From: Myxococcota bacterium
GTDB taxonomy: Bacteria > Myxococcota_A > Bradymonadia > UBA7976 > UBA1532
Reading direction: 5' to 3'
NCBI GenBank assembly: GCA_963169045.1
Contig: CAUJDF010000047.1
Location: forward strand, 1-42,125
DNA: 42,125 bases
A program made the position numbers and the translations under genes. The notes below the pieces were generated by a model, which was given only the letters and a program-made list of their open reading frames with translations, did no database searches and was not told where the DNA came from. Positions 1-7,330 of this stretch are shown one piece after another. The stretch's first letter is position 1. Every line of letters begins with the position of its first letter.

Positions 1-196
1 ACCCGTCCCCGTCGAAGTCGTCGCACCCTCCCGGCTGCTGCCCGCCCTCGTCGCAGAACCCGTCCCCGTCGAAGTCGTCGCACCCTCCCGGCTGCTGGCC
101 GCCCTCGTCGCAGAACCCGTCCCCGTCGAAGTCGTCGCACCCACCCGGCTGCTGGCCGCCCTCGTCGCAGAACCCGTCCCCGTCGACGTCCTGACA
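1..196 (-). repeat. 57-bp tandem repeats coding 19-residue calcium-loop units
   Basis: Three full copies and part of a fourth are visible, continuing past the window edge. Each unit codes Cys, then D-x-D-G-D-G-F-C-D, then a Glu-Gly-Gly-Gln-Gln-Pro-Gly-Gly spacer. The D-x-D-x-D-G-x-x-D spacing matches calcium-binding loops of the EF-hand/thrombospondin-3 kind. Copies differ by only a few bases, which suggests recent expansion or gene conversion. Confidence 0.95.
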
Positions 197-1021
197 CCCG
201 CCCGGCTGCTGCCCGGGCTGCTGCACGCCACCGGGCGGCTGCCCGGGCGGCTGCACGCCCCCCGGCTGGCCCGGCTGCGCGACGCCGCCGCCCGCCATCA
301 CCTGCTCGATGAAGCCCATGAAGGCGTCGACGCGCGTGTACACGCCGTACTCGAGGCACTGCTGGTCGCCGCCCGACGTGATGCCGCCGATGCGCCACGT
401 GCCGTCGCCGTCCTGGAACAGCGCCGGCCCGCCCGAGTCGCCCATGCACGAGCCGCCGCCGTTCTGGATGTACGTCATCGTGGTGGCGTCGAACTCGGTG
501 AACGTGACCGTCACGCTGCGCTTGACGCCGATGCCGGCGCCGCTCGCGTCGGTCATCCCGTAGCCGACGAGCAGCGACTGCACGCCGCCGTTCGCCGGCA
601 CCTGGAACTGCTCCACCATGGGCATCGGGACGGCGGCGGCGGCGCGCTGCAGGCGCACGAGCGCCACGTCGTTCGTGAGCTGCTGCGAGTTGAACTGCGG
701 GTGCAGGAAGGCCTGCGCGATCGGCACCGAGGGCGCGTTCGGATCCTCGGCGTTCTGCACGAGCGCGAAGGCCTCGCCGCCCTGCTGTTGCTCGAAGCAG
801 TGCGCCGCGGTCAGGACCCACTCCGGCGCGATCAGCGTGCCGGTGCAGAACGTGCCCTGCCCCGGCAGCACGAACGCGCCCACCGACGGGTGCCCGTTCT
901 CGAGCTGCCCGCCGACGATCTTCGGACGCTCGTTGCCGACGGCGCGGCGCTCGCCGCCCCCCTCGGTGCCCGCGCACGCCGCCAGCCCCGACGCCAGCAA
1001 CCCCAGCAGGATGGAACGCAT
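1..1021 (-). CDS. S1 (chymotrypsin-fold) serine protease lipoprotein, C-terminus beyond window
   Basis: Read on the minus strand from an ATG at 1021; 340 residues are visible and the frame is still open at the window edge. The N-terminus is a lipoprotein signal (lipobox LAAC, Cys16). KIVGG at 34-38 looks like a zymogen cleavage site followed by the mature Ile. The catalytic triad is complete: His74 in TAAHC, Asp118 in NDVAL, Ser196 in GDSGGP. The residue at the primary specificity position, six before the Ser, is Gly190 and not Asp, so trypsin-like Lys/Arg cleavage is not expected; elastase-like preference is an inference. After residue 245 comes a Gln/Pro/Gly linker and then 19-residue repeats of the form C-x-D-x-D-G-D-G-F-C-D. 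A GGGGG run sits just before the ATG as a possible ribosome site. Divergent from the kinase at 1224. Confidence 0.93.
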   Translation of the reverse strand, partial: MRSILLGLLASGLAACAGTEGGGERRAVGNERPKIVGGQLENGHPSVGAFVLPGQGTFCTGTLIAPEWVLTAAHCFEQQQGGEAFALVQNAEDPNAPSVPIAQAFLHPQFNSQQLTNDVALVRLQRAAAAVPMPMVEQFQVPANGGVQSLLVGYGMTDASGAGIGVKRSVTVTFTEFDATTMTYIQNGGGSCMGDSGGPALFQDGDGTWRIGGITSGGDQQCLEYGVYTRVDAFMGFIEQVMAGGGVAQPGQPGGVQPPGQPPGGVQQPGQQPGGCQDVDGDGFCDEGGQQPGGCDDFDGDGFCDEGGQQPGGCDDFDGDGFCDEGGQQPGGCDDFDGDG

Positions 1022-1223
1022 GTGACCCCCGCGCCGCAGTTCCGCGCACCGGCGCGGGAGGGTTGCAGCGGACGTGCCGGCGGTCCGATCCCGCGTCACG
1101 GCACGCTCACCGAAGGGCGCCCGTGACCCGCGCGCCACGACCGCCCCGCGACCGGGACCTGCGCGCCTCACCCCCGGCCCGGGTCGCTTCCGCCGCGCCG
1201 TTGGCCTACACTGCGCGCCGTCG

Positions 1224-2987
1224 ATGCTCCCCGATCGCTACGAGCTCCAGGATCGCCTCGGCGCAGGCGGCATGGCCCGCGTCCACCGCGCCTACGACCG
1301 CACGCTCGGCCGCACCGTCGCCGTCAAGCTGCTGCACGAGGAGTTCGCCGGCGATCCGGAGATCGGCGCGCGCTTCCTGCGGGAGGCGCGCATCTTCGCT
1401 CGCCTGCGCCACCCGCACATCGTCGAGATCCACGACGTCGTCACCCTCGACCGCGGCGTGGCGATGGTGATGGAGCTCGTCGACGGGACGGACCTGTCGC
1501 GCGTCGTGAAGGGCGGCCCGCCGATGCTGCCCGAGCTGGCGGTGACGGTGCTGCGGCCGGTCGCCGACGCGCTCGCCTACGCGCACCGCGAGGGCATCGT
1601 CCACCGCGACGTCAAGCCGGCGAACATCCTGCTGGGGCGCGACGGGCGCGTGAAGCTGTCCGACTTCGGCATCGCGAAGGTCAACGAAGAGACGCAGCTC
1701 ACGCGGACGGGCGACTTCCTCGGCACGCCGACCTACATCGCCCCGGAGCAGGCGCGCGGCGAGCTGACGGGCCCCGCCGCCGACCAGTACGCGCTCGGCG
1801 CCGTCCTCTACGAGGCCGTCTGCGCGCGCCCGCCGTTCGTGGGACCGACGGCGATGGCCGTCCTGACGCAGATCCTCATCGGGAAGTACCCCGATCCGCG
1901 CACCCTGAACCCGGCGGTCGACGACACGTTGGCGTCGATCGTGATGCGCATGCTGCAGAGCGATCCGGCGGCGCGTTTCCCCGACATGGCGGCGGTGCTC
2001 TCGGCGCTCGACGGCTTCGCGCATGCCGTCTCCGGCGACCGGCAGCGGCGCCTCGTGGCCTCGTTGATCGAGGATCCGCGGACGACCTCCGCCGACCTCG
2101 CGAAAGAGGTCGCGCGCGCGCGGCTCGCCACGGCGCGGCAGGCGCTCGCGGCGGGCGACACCGACGGCGCGCGGGCGGCGGCGCAGGCGGCGCTGGTCCG
2201 CAACCCGGCCGAGGACGAGGCGCGCGCCTTCCTCGACGACCTCGATCGCACGCGAACGCGCCCGCCATTCCGAGCGCCGGGGGCCGCCGCGCCGCCCCCG
2301 ACGGGCGTGCCCGTCGTCTTCGAGCCCCAGGGCTTCGGCGAGCCCACGCCGATGCTGGCGATGCCGCGCGAGCAGTCGCCGCGATGGGTGCTGGGGATCG
2401 TCGCCGCGCTGGTCACGTGCGCGGTGGTGCTCGGGATCTGGTTCTGGGTTGGAGGCGACGGTGGTCAGGACGCGCGGATCGACACCGGCATCGGCCCGCA
2501 GGCGGCGGCGCGTCGTGTGGCGCCCCCGCGGTCCGCGGCGCCGAGCCCGCCGCCGTCCGCGCCGCCGCCGTCCGTGATCGCGCCGCCGCCGTCCGTGGCC
2601 GCGCCGCCGCCGTCCGTGGCCGCGCCGGCGCCCGCCTCCGCGCGACCGGCGCCCACGTCCCTCGCCCCGAGGCCGACGCCGCCCGCGCCCCGCACCGAGC
2701 CGCCGCCGGCCCCCAGCGCGGCGCCCCCCTCGGTCGCCCGTCCGGGACCGCCGCCGACGACCGCGGCGCCGCCCGCCCCGGCGCGCCTCGTGCTGCACAC
2801 CGCGCCCTGGGCCGAGGTCTACGTCGACGGCGCACACAAGGGCCGCACCCCGTACCTGCGCGAGCTCTCGCTGCCGGCGGGCCGATACCGCGTCGAGCTG
2901 CGCAACCCGGGGCTGCCGACGCACACGGAGCAGATCACGCTCGACGCCGGTCAGGTCGTGACGCGGCGCATCCGCCTCGGCGAGTAG
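1224..2987 (+). CDS. Hanks-type Ser/Thr protein kinase with membrane helix and PEGA domain
   Basis: 587 residues. The kinase domain fills residues 6-275: Gly loop LGAGGMA at 12-18, VAVK with Lys35, HRD at 127-129 followed by KPAN, DFG with Asp147, and APEQ in the activation segment; an active kinase is expected. One membrane helix lies at about 388-409, so the kinase is cytoplasmic. The outer part is a long Pro/Ala linker with repeated PPPSV units and ends in a PEGA-type domain (about 520-586), a small beta fold common at the outer end of bacterial kinases. I chose the ATG at 1224 because the kinase fold begins five residues later; the open frame extends 50 codons upstream to an ATG at 1074, but that stretch is Arg/Pro-rich with no family match. 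A -10-like TACACT (1207-1212) sits 11 bases before the ATG and there is no clear Shine-Dalgarno sequence. Confidence 0.93.
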   Translation: MLPDRYELQDRLGAGGMARVHRAYDRTLGRTVAVKLLHEEFAGDPEIGARFLREARIFARLRHPHIVEIHDVVTLDRGVAMVMELVDGTDLSRVVKGGPPMLPELAVTVLRPVADALAYAHREGIVHRDVKPANILLGRDGRVKLSDFGIAKVNEETQLTRTGDFLGTPTYIAPEQARGELTGPAADQYALGAVLYEAVCARPPFVGPTAMAVLTQILIGKYPDPRTLNPAVDDTLASIVMRMLQSDPAARFPDMAAVLSALDGFAHAVSGDRQRRLVASLIEDPRTTSADLAKEVARARLATARQALAAGDTDGARAAAQAALVRNPAEDEARAFLDDLDRTRTRPPFRAPGAAAPPPTGVPVVFEPQGFGEPTPMLAMPREQSPRWVLGIVAALVTCAVVLGIWFWVGGDGGQDARIDTGIGPQAAARRVAPPRSAAPSPPPSAPPPSVIAPPPSVAAPPPSVAAPAPASARPAPTSLAPRPTPPAPRTEPPPAPSAAPPSVARPGPPPTTAAPPAPARLVLHTAPWAEVYVDGAHKGRTPYLRELSLPAGRYRVELRNPGLPTHTEQITLDAGQVVTRRIRLGE

Positions 2988-3017
2988 CTGACTCGAGGCC
3001 GGCAGTCGCGTTAAGCT
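2988..3017 (+). promoter_or_regulatory. candidate sigma70-like promoter for the 3049-6696 gene group
   Basis: CTGACT (2988-2993), an 18-base spacer, then TAAGCT (3012-3017), directly after the stop codon of the kinase gene. It would start RNA near 3024, leaving a leader of about 25 bases before the ATG at 3049. The -35 match is only fair. Confidence 0.4.
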
Positions 3018-3048
3018 GCCGACCCGCAACGGAAACCGGGGTGGCGGG

Positions 3049-3774
3049 ATGGGACCGGCGGCGGTGCTGATGGTGGTCCTCGCGGGGCCGGGCGAGCTGC
3101 GCGCGGCCCTCGACCACTACGACTTCGGCGAATACGCCGCCGCCTGCGAGCAGCTCGAGAAGCTGCGCGGCGAGGGCGGTCTCGCGCCCGAGGACGACCG
3201 CGTCGCCCTCCGCTACCTCGGCGCCTGTCACCATTTCCTCGGCGCGCGCGAGCCGGCGGCGAAGGCTTTCGAGGCGCTGCTCGACGCCGAGCCACAGGCC
3301 GAGCTGGATCCGGTGCAGTTCCCGCCCGAGCTCGTCGGCTTCTTCCGCGACCTGCGGGAGCGCCGCGGTCCGGCGCCCGCGACGCCGCCGACCGCGACCG
3401 CGCCGGCGACGCCGCGGCGGGACAAGAGCCGAGCGATGGCGTTCTTCCCCTTTGGTGTCGGGCAGTTCCAGAACGACTCCCCCGGCAAGGGCGCGCTGTT
3501 CGCGAGCCTCGAGGGCGTGACGCTCGGCCTCGGCGTGGTCGGCCTGGTGCTGTTCGAGTCGCAGAAGGAGACGGGCGGCTTCCTGCAGGGCGGCACCTTC
3601 GAGGACGAGCAGCAGGCGTCGCGGCTCCAGACGATCTACACGATGGGGTTCGTCGGCTTCGGCGCGCTGTGGGCGGTCGGCGTCGCCGACGCGCTCATCC
3701 ACTTCGACGACAGTGCGCCCGGGGTCGCGGTGATGCCCACACCCGACGGCGTCGTGTTCGGGGGCCGCTTCTGA
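3049..3774 (+). CDS. TPR-like envelope protein with C-terminal membrane segments, unknown function
   Basis: 241 residues. A short hydrophobic N-terminus (residues 4-13) may be a signal peptide. Residues 15-115 are helical with a TPR-like pattern (ALDHYDFGEYAAA, then a second helix pair with RYLGACHHFLG). After a Pro/Ala/Thr linker, residues about 135-215 contain FPFGVGQ and SPGKG followed by two hydrophobic segments. A TPR part followed by such a P-G-x-x-Q/GKG membrane tail recurs in Myxococcota and Bacteroidota proteins of unknown role; that comparison is from memory. The stop codon overlaps the start of the next lipoprotein gene (TGATG), so the two are probably translated together. No catalytic motif is seen. 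Confidence 0.8.
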   Translation: MGPAAVLMVVLAGPGELRAALDHYDFGEYAAACEQLEKLRGEGGLAPEDDRVALRYLGACHHFLGAREPAAKAFEALLDAEPQAELDPVQFPPELVGFFRDLRERRGPAPATPPTATAPATPRRDKSRAMAFFPFGVGQFQNDSPGKGALFASLEGVTLGLGVVGLVLFESQKETGGFLQGGTFEDEQQASRLQTIYTMGFVGFGALWAVGVADALIHFDDSAPGVAVMPTPDGVVFGGRF

Positions 3775-5222
3775 TGCGCGCCGCTCTCATCGCGGGCGCG
3801 CTCGCGCTCGCCGCCTGCCAGGAGATCGACGGCGGTGGCGCGAAGGACGTCGGCGGGTCCGACGCGGGCGGCGGCCGGGCCGTCGACGGTGGCGGTGGCC
3901 AGGGCGGCGCCGGTGGCCAGGGCGGCGCCGGGGGCCAGGGCGGCGCCGGGGGCCAGGGCGGCGCCGGTGGCCAGGGCGGCGCCGGTGGCCAGGGCGGCGC
4001 CGGTGGCGCGGGCGGCGCCCCGCCGGGCGACGCGGGCCCCCCGCCCGATCCCGACGCCGCGCCCGCCGACTGCGAGGGCGCCGTCGAGATCGCGGCGCAG
4101 CTCGCCGACGACCGCGTGTACCGCCGCGACGAGCCGGCCGAGATCCGCTTCGACGTCCGCGTCGCCGACGGCCCGCCCCGCATGCGCTTCTCCGCGGATC
4201 CCGGCGGCCGCTTCGCCCCCCGCGACGACCGCGTCTACTGGGCCGGCGGCACCGGCGAGGACGCCGACGTCCCCTGGCCCTGGTGGACGGGCCCGGTCCG
4301 CGTCACGGTGACCGCCGCCGACGCCCGCGGCTGCAGCGCCTCGGCGGACGTCGACGTCACGCTCGCCGGCGACGTCCTGTTCACCGACGGCGGACGCCCG
4401 GCGCCGATGATCTACGGCAGCCACGGCGCGTACCTCGGGCGCCTGCCGCCGGTCGGCGACGGCCGAGGTCTGCACGCGCCCGCCGTCCTCCCCGACCGCG
4501 AGGGCCGCGGCCTCGTGGTCGTCCAGTGGACGACCGACGGCAATCCGCCGGCGGTCCTCCTGCTGGACGGGCGCGGCCGCCTCGTCCGCGAGCTCGAGCC
4601 CACCGACCGCGCCGGCGTGCGCGTGTTCCCCGCCGGCAGGCCGCCCGCGCGCCTCGCCTGGTGGCCGGCCCGGCGCGAGATCGTCGCCGCCGGCGCCGCC
4701 GAGGGCCGGGTCCCCCGCTGGGCCGCCGACGGCACCTTCGAGGACTACTTCGAGGTCCCGCTCGACCACGGCGGCGGCCACCACGAGCCCGTCGGCTTCG
4801 GCTTCCGCGGACCGGCGCTCGCCGTCGGTCGCGACCTGAACAACCGCGTCTTCGGGCTCGACCCGGACGACGGCGCGGCGACGCTGCTCCTCGACGTGGG
4901 CGACGGCTTCGACGACCTCGTCGGCCTCGCCCCCGGCCACGCCGGCGGCCTCCTCGCGATCCTCCGCCGGTCCGGCATCTGGCGCATCGAGCGCTTTGAT
5001 GGCGGGGGCGTGCTCGCCGGCACGGCCGTCGGGGTGAGCGACGTCGTCTCGGTCGTCCCGTTCGTCGACGACCACCTCGTGCTGGACCAGAACGGCGCGC
5101 GCGTCCTCGGGCGCGACGTCTCCGAGAACCTCGGCCTCGCCGACGCCTGGGACCACGGGCACCCGCCCGACATCCGGTCCCGGTCCGGCCTCGTCTGGCT
5201 CGACGGCCGTGACCCCGACTGA
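3774..5222 (+). CDS. lipoprotein with Gly-rich linker and beta-rich (propeller-like) domain, paralogue 1
   Basis: 482 residues. The start at 3774 overlaps the preceding stop (TGATG) and gives a textbook lipoprotein signal ending LALAAC. Residues 25-85 are a flexible linker with seven GG-x-GGA hexapeptides. Residues about 100-205 form an Ig/cadherin-like beta region that includes the block WPWWTGPVRVTVTA. The rest, about 205-482, has repeated short strands of the kind seen in beta-propellers, though I cannot count blades with confidence. It is clearly homologous to the next gene: same layout, the same PWWTGPVRVTVTA block, and DARGC and LAGDV shared. A surface-exposed binding role is an inference; no enzyme motif is visible. 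Confidence 0.88.
   Translation: MRAALIAGALALAACQEIDGGGAKDVGGSDAGGGRAVDGGGGQGGAGGQGGAGGQGGAGGQGGAGGQGGAGGQGGAGGAGGAPPGDAGPPPDPDAAPADCEGAVEIAAQLADDRVYRRDEPAEIRFDVRVADGPPRMRFSADPGGRFAPRDDRVYWAGGTGEDADVPWPWWTGPVRVTVTAADARGCSASADVDVTLAGDVLFTDGGRPAPMIYGSHGAYLGRLPPVGDGRGLHAPAVLPDREGRGLVVVQWTTDGNPPAVLLLDGRGRLVRELEPTDRAGVRVFPAGRPPARLAWWPARREIVAAGAAEGRVPRWAADGTFEDYFEVPLDHGGGHHEPVGFGFRGPALAVGRDLNNRVFGLDPDDGAATLLLDVGDGFDDLVGLAPGHAGGLLAILRRSGIWRIERFDGGGVLAGTAVGVSDVVSVVPFVDDHLVLDQNGARVLGRDVSENLGLADAWDHGHPPDIRSRSGLVWLDGRDPD
3894..4019 (+). repeat. 18-bp tandem repeat, seven copies, coding GGQGGA
   Basis: Six copies coding Gly-Gly-Gln-Gly-Gly-Ala (3894-4001) differ only at one silent base, and a seventh has Ala in place of Gln (4002-4019). 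It forms the linker between the lipid anchor and the folded part of the lipoprotein. Slippage or recombination could change copy number in frame. Confidence 0.95.
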
Positions 5223-5244
5223 TCGACCGCCCGGAGTGATCTGC

Positions 5245-6696
5245 ATGCGCCGCCTCGTCCCCCTCATCGCCGTGCTCACCTGCGCCTGTCAGGACGTGGA
5301 CTCGTCGGCCCCTCGCCCGGTGGGCGCGTTCGACGGCGGAACGGACGGCGGTGATCCCGACACCGACGGCGGCGGGGGCGCAGGCGGCGGCGGCGGAGGC
5401 GCAGGCGGCGGCGGGTCCGGCGGCGGCGGCGGCGGAGGCGCAGGCGGCGGCGGCGGCGGCGGAGGCGGAGGCGCAGGCGGCGGCGGAGGCGCAGGTGGCG
5501 GCGGAGGCGCAGGCGGCGAGGGCGGCAGCGGACCGGCCTGCCCCGAAGGCGCCGAGGTCGGCGTCGTCGCACGGCTCACCACGGATCGCCTCTACGCCCG
5601 CAACGAGCCCGCCGAGATCACCTTCACGGTGGACGGCGCCGACGGCGACGTCCGCATGACCTTCGCCGCCGACGCCGGCGGCCGCTTCCGCGAGCGCAGC
5701 GACCGCGTCTTCTGGTCCGCGGGCGGCGACCAGGCCGGCGACGTCGACTGGCCGTGGTGGACGGGTCCGGTGCGCGTGACGGTCACCGCCACCGACGCCC
5801 GCGGCTGCGCCGGCAGCGCCACCGCCGACGTCCGGCTCGCCGGCGACGTCCTCGTCAGCGACGCGAGCCGCGGCTACCTCTACGCGCTCGGGAGCGACGG
5901 CCAGCCCCTCGGCCAGTTCCGGCAGGTCACCGAAGCGGGCCTCGGCGCGATCATCGCCGTACCGCCGCAGCGCGAGGGCGGCTTCGTCGCCGTCGTCCGC
6001 CCGCGGAACGAGCAGACGCTGCGCATCGTGCGTCTCGACGACCGCGGCGGCATCGTCGACGAGCTCGAGCTCACCAACCTGGCGGGCCTGCCGCTCTTCG
6101 ACGAGGGCGACGAGCCCCGGCACCTGGCCTGGGACCCGCACCGCAGCGAGATCCTCGCCGACGGCGGCTCGAATGGCCGCGTCCACCGCTGGAACCTCCG
6201 GGGCGAGTACCTCGAGCCGCCCTACGTGGTGCCGAACAACGGCGCAAGTGCCTGGAACGACCACCCCGTCGGCTTCGCGGTGCTTCCCGACGGCCGCATC
6301 GTCGCCGGCAACGAGGCGCACCGCCGCCTGTACGCCCTCCGCGAGGGCCAGGCTGCGCAGATCTTCGCGGAGGTGGTCCAGTCGCCGCGCGGCCTCGGGC
6401 CGGCGCACGGCGGCGGCGTCGTGGGCTGCAGCCACGACGGCAACGACACCGTCTATTACCGCTTCGACACAGACGGTCGAGAGCTGAACCGCGTCGAGGG
6501 CAGCGGCTTCTGCGCGACGGTGCTCGCGCCGTTCCGCGACGGCTACCTCACGAGCGAGGGCTCCGGCAGCCGCCTGCGTTACGGCGATGCCGAGATGAAC
6601 GTGGTGTTCGACAGCGAGGTCTTCAAGCAGACGCACGGCATCGACGAGCTCGGCTCGGTCGGTGGCTTCGTCTGGCTGAATCTGCCGGTGGAGTGA
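5245..6696 (+). CDS. lipoprotein with Gly-rich linker and beta-rich (propeller-like) domain, paralogue 2
   Basis: 483 residues, nearly the same length as its upstream neighbour, from which it is separated by 22 bases. The ATG at 5245 follows a GGAGTG ribosome site and gives a lipoprotein signal ending LTCAC (probably lipidated at Cys15). A Gly/Ala linker covers residues about 42-95. The beta domain repeats the neighbour's blocks: NEPAEITF against DEPAEIRF, PWWTGPVRVTVTA in both, DARGC in both, LAGDV in both. Downstream, repeats with Trp-Asp-Pro and Asn/His loops are consistent with an NHL-like propeller. The pair is best explained by a tandem duplication. It ends just before a perfect hairpin at 6700. 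The function is unknown. Confidence 0.88.
   Translation: MRRLVPLIAVLTCACQDVDSSAPRPVGAFDGGTDGGDPDTDGGGGAGGGGGGAGGGGSGGGGGGGAGGGGGGGGGGAGGGGGAGGGGGAGGEGGSGPACPEGAEVGVVARLTTDRLYARNEPAEITFTVDGADGDVRMTFAADAGGRFRERSDRVFWSAGGDQAGDVDWPWWTGPVRVTVTATDARGCAGSATADVRLAGDVLVSDASRGYLYALGSDGQPLGQFRQVTEAGLGAIIAVPPQREGGFVAVVRPRNEQTLRIVRLDDRGGIVDELELTNLAGLPLFDEGDEPRHLAWDPHRSEILADGGSNGRVHRWNLRGEYLEPPYVVPNNGASAWNDHPVGFAVLPDGRIVAGNEAHRRLYALREGQAAQIFAEVVQSPRGLGPAHGGGVVGCSHDGNDTVYYRFDTDGRELNRVEGSGFCATVLAPFRDGYLTSEGSGSRLRYGDAEMNVVFDSEVFKQTHGIDELGSVGGFVWLNLPVE
5368..5530 (+). repeat. low-complexity Gly/Ala-rich coding repeat
   Basis: GGC/GGA-rich run coding about 54 residues that are nearly all Gly with Ala every five to ten positions. 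It is the linker of the second lipoprotein and is less regular than the 18-bp array of its paralogue, so the two linkers have diverged in composition and probably expanded independently. Confidence 0.9.
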
Positions 6697-6699
6697 GGC

Positions 6700-6723
6700 C
6701 GGGCGCCCCGGCCGGGGCGCCCG
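6700..6723. terminator. perfect GC hairpin between convergent genes
   Basis: Arms CGGGCGCCCC (6700-6709) and GGGGCGCCCG (6714-6723) pair perfectly over 10 bp around a GGCC loop. It lies between the stop of the lipoprotein gene (6696) and the stop of the minus-strand dksA-like gene (6739), where a bidirectional terminator is expected. There is no U-tract on either side, as is common at high GC. Confidence 0.65.
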
Positions 6724-6738
6724 ACACCCGGCGCGACG

Positions 6739-7170
6739 TCAGTCGGCGTACGCGCGCTCGCGGTGCTCCTGCTGGGACTTGCAGACGATGCAGAGGGTGG
6801 TGACGGGCCGCGCCGACAGGCGGTTGAACCCGATCCACGCGCCGCAGGAGTCGCACCACCAGTAGTCGCCGTTCTCGAGGCGTTCGGACGCCTGGTCGAT
6901 CTTCTCCAGGAGCAGCCGTTCGCGCCCGCGGAGGCGGAACGCCAGACCCTGGTGATAGTCGGCGGTGGCGAGATCCATCTCGTCCGGCAGGTCGTCCGGA
7001 TCGAGCGTCATGTCCTCGGTCAGCGTGCGCTGCGCGTTCTTCAGGAGCTTCTGCTTCTCCTTCTGCAGGATTCCGCGGAAGAGCTCCTTCTTCTCAGCGA
7101 GCAGCTCCTCGCCCACCCCTTCGAACTCAGGGGGCTCGCGATTCGCGCCCGGCTCGAGCTTCCGATCCAT
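6739..7170 (-). CDS. dksA: DksA/TraR-family RNA polymerase secondary-channel regulator
   Basis: 143 residues. The C-terminal four-Cys zinc finger is intact (Cys106, Cys109, Cys127, Cys130), with the family's ARP and LCIxC context between the pairs. A long helical hairpin precedes it (about 20-100), and its tip reads P-D-E-M-D-L-A (62-68), keeping the two Asp and the Ala that in E. coli DksA (P-D-P-V-D-R-A) act at the polymerase active site. It should therefore work with ppGpp in transcription control. I chose the ATG at 7170 because GAGGAG stands 7 bases upstream and the sequence before it is not protein-like. Myxobacteria often carry several paralogues, so this may not be the main DksA. Confidence 0.9.
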   Translation of the reverse strand: MDRKLEPGANREPPEFEGVGEELLAEKKELFRGILQKEKQKLLKNAQRTLTEDMTLDPDDLPDEMDLATADYHQGLAFRLRGRERLLLEKIDQASERLENGDYWWCDSCGAWIGFNRLSARPVTTLCIVCKSQQEHRERAYAD

Positions 7171-7203
7171 TCTCGGGCTCCTCTGCCCCGACAAAACCGC
7201 AGT

Positions 7204-7233
7204 CAGATACACTAGCGGCCAGGGCGGCTGCAA
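7204..7233 (-). promoter_or_regulatory. sigma70-like promoter of the dksA-like gene
   Basis: On the minus strand: TTGCAG (7233-7228), 18-base spacer, TATCTG (7209-7204) preceded by GTG, which resembles an extended -10. RNA would start near 7197, leaving about 27 bases of leader that include the GAGGAG ribosome site. Confidence 0.55.
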
Positions 7234-7330
7234 CCGTTAGCGAAATCGACTCAAGTCGCCGCATGCCGTTTCCGTCCTTCGGTGGGGGGTCGGCGATGCC
7301 CGCCGACCAGCACGGAGAGGCCACGGAAGC

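Noticed and set aside
1-196. The 57-bp array as a CRISPR.
   Set aside because: The units are contiguous, in frame and code a regular peptide; there are no variable spacers.
1074-1223. An upstream ATG extending the first kinase by 50 residues.
   Set aside because: The extension is Arg/Pro-rich and unrelated to kinases; the fold begins right after the ATG at 1224.
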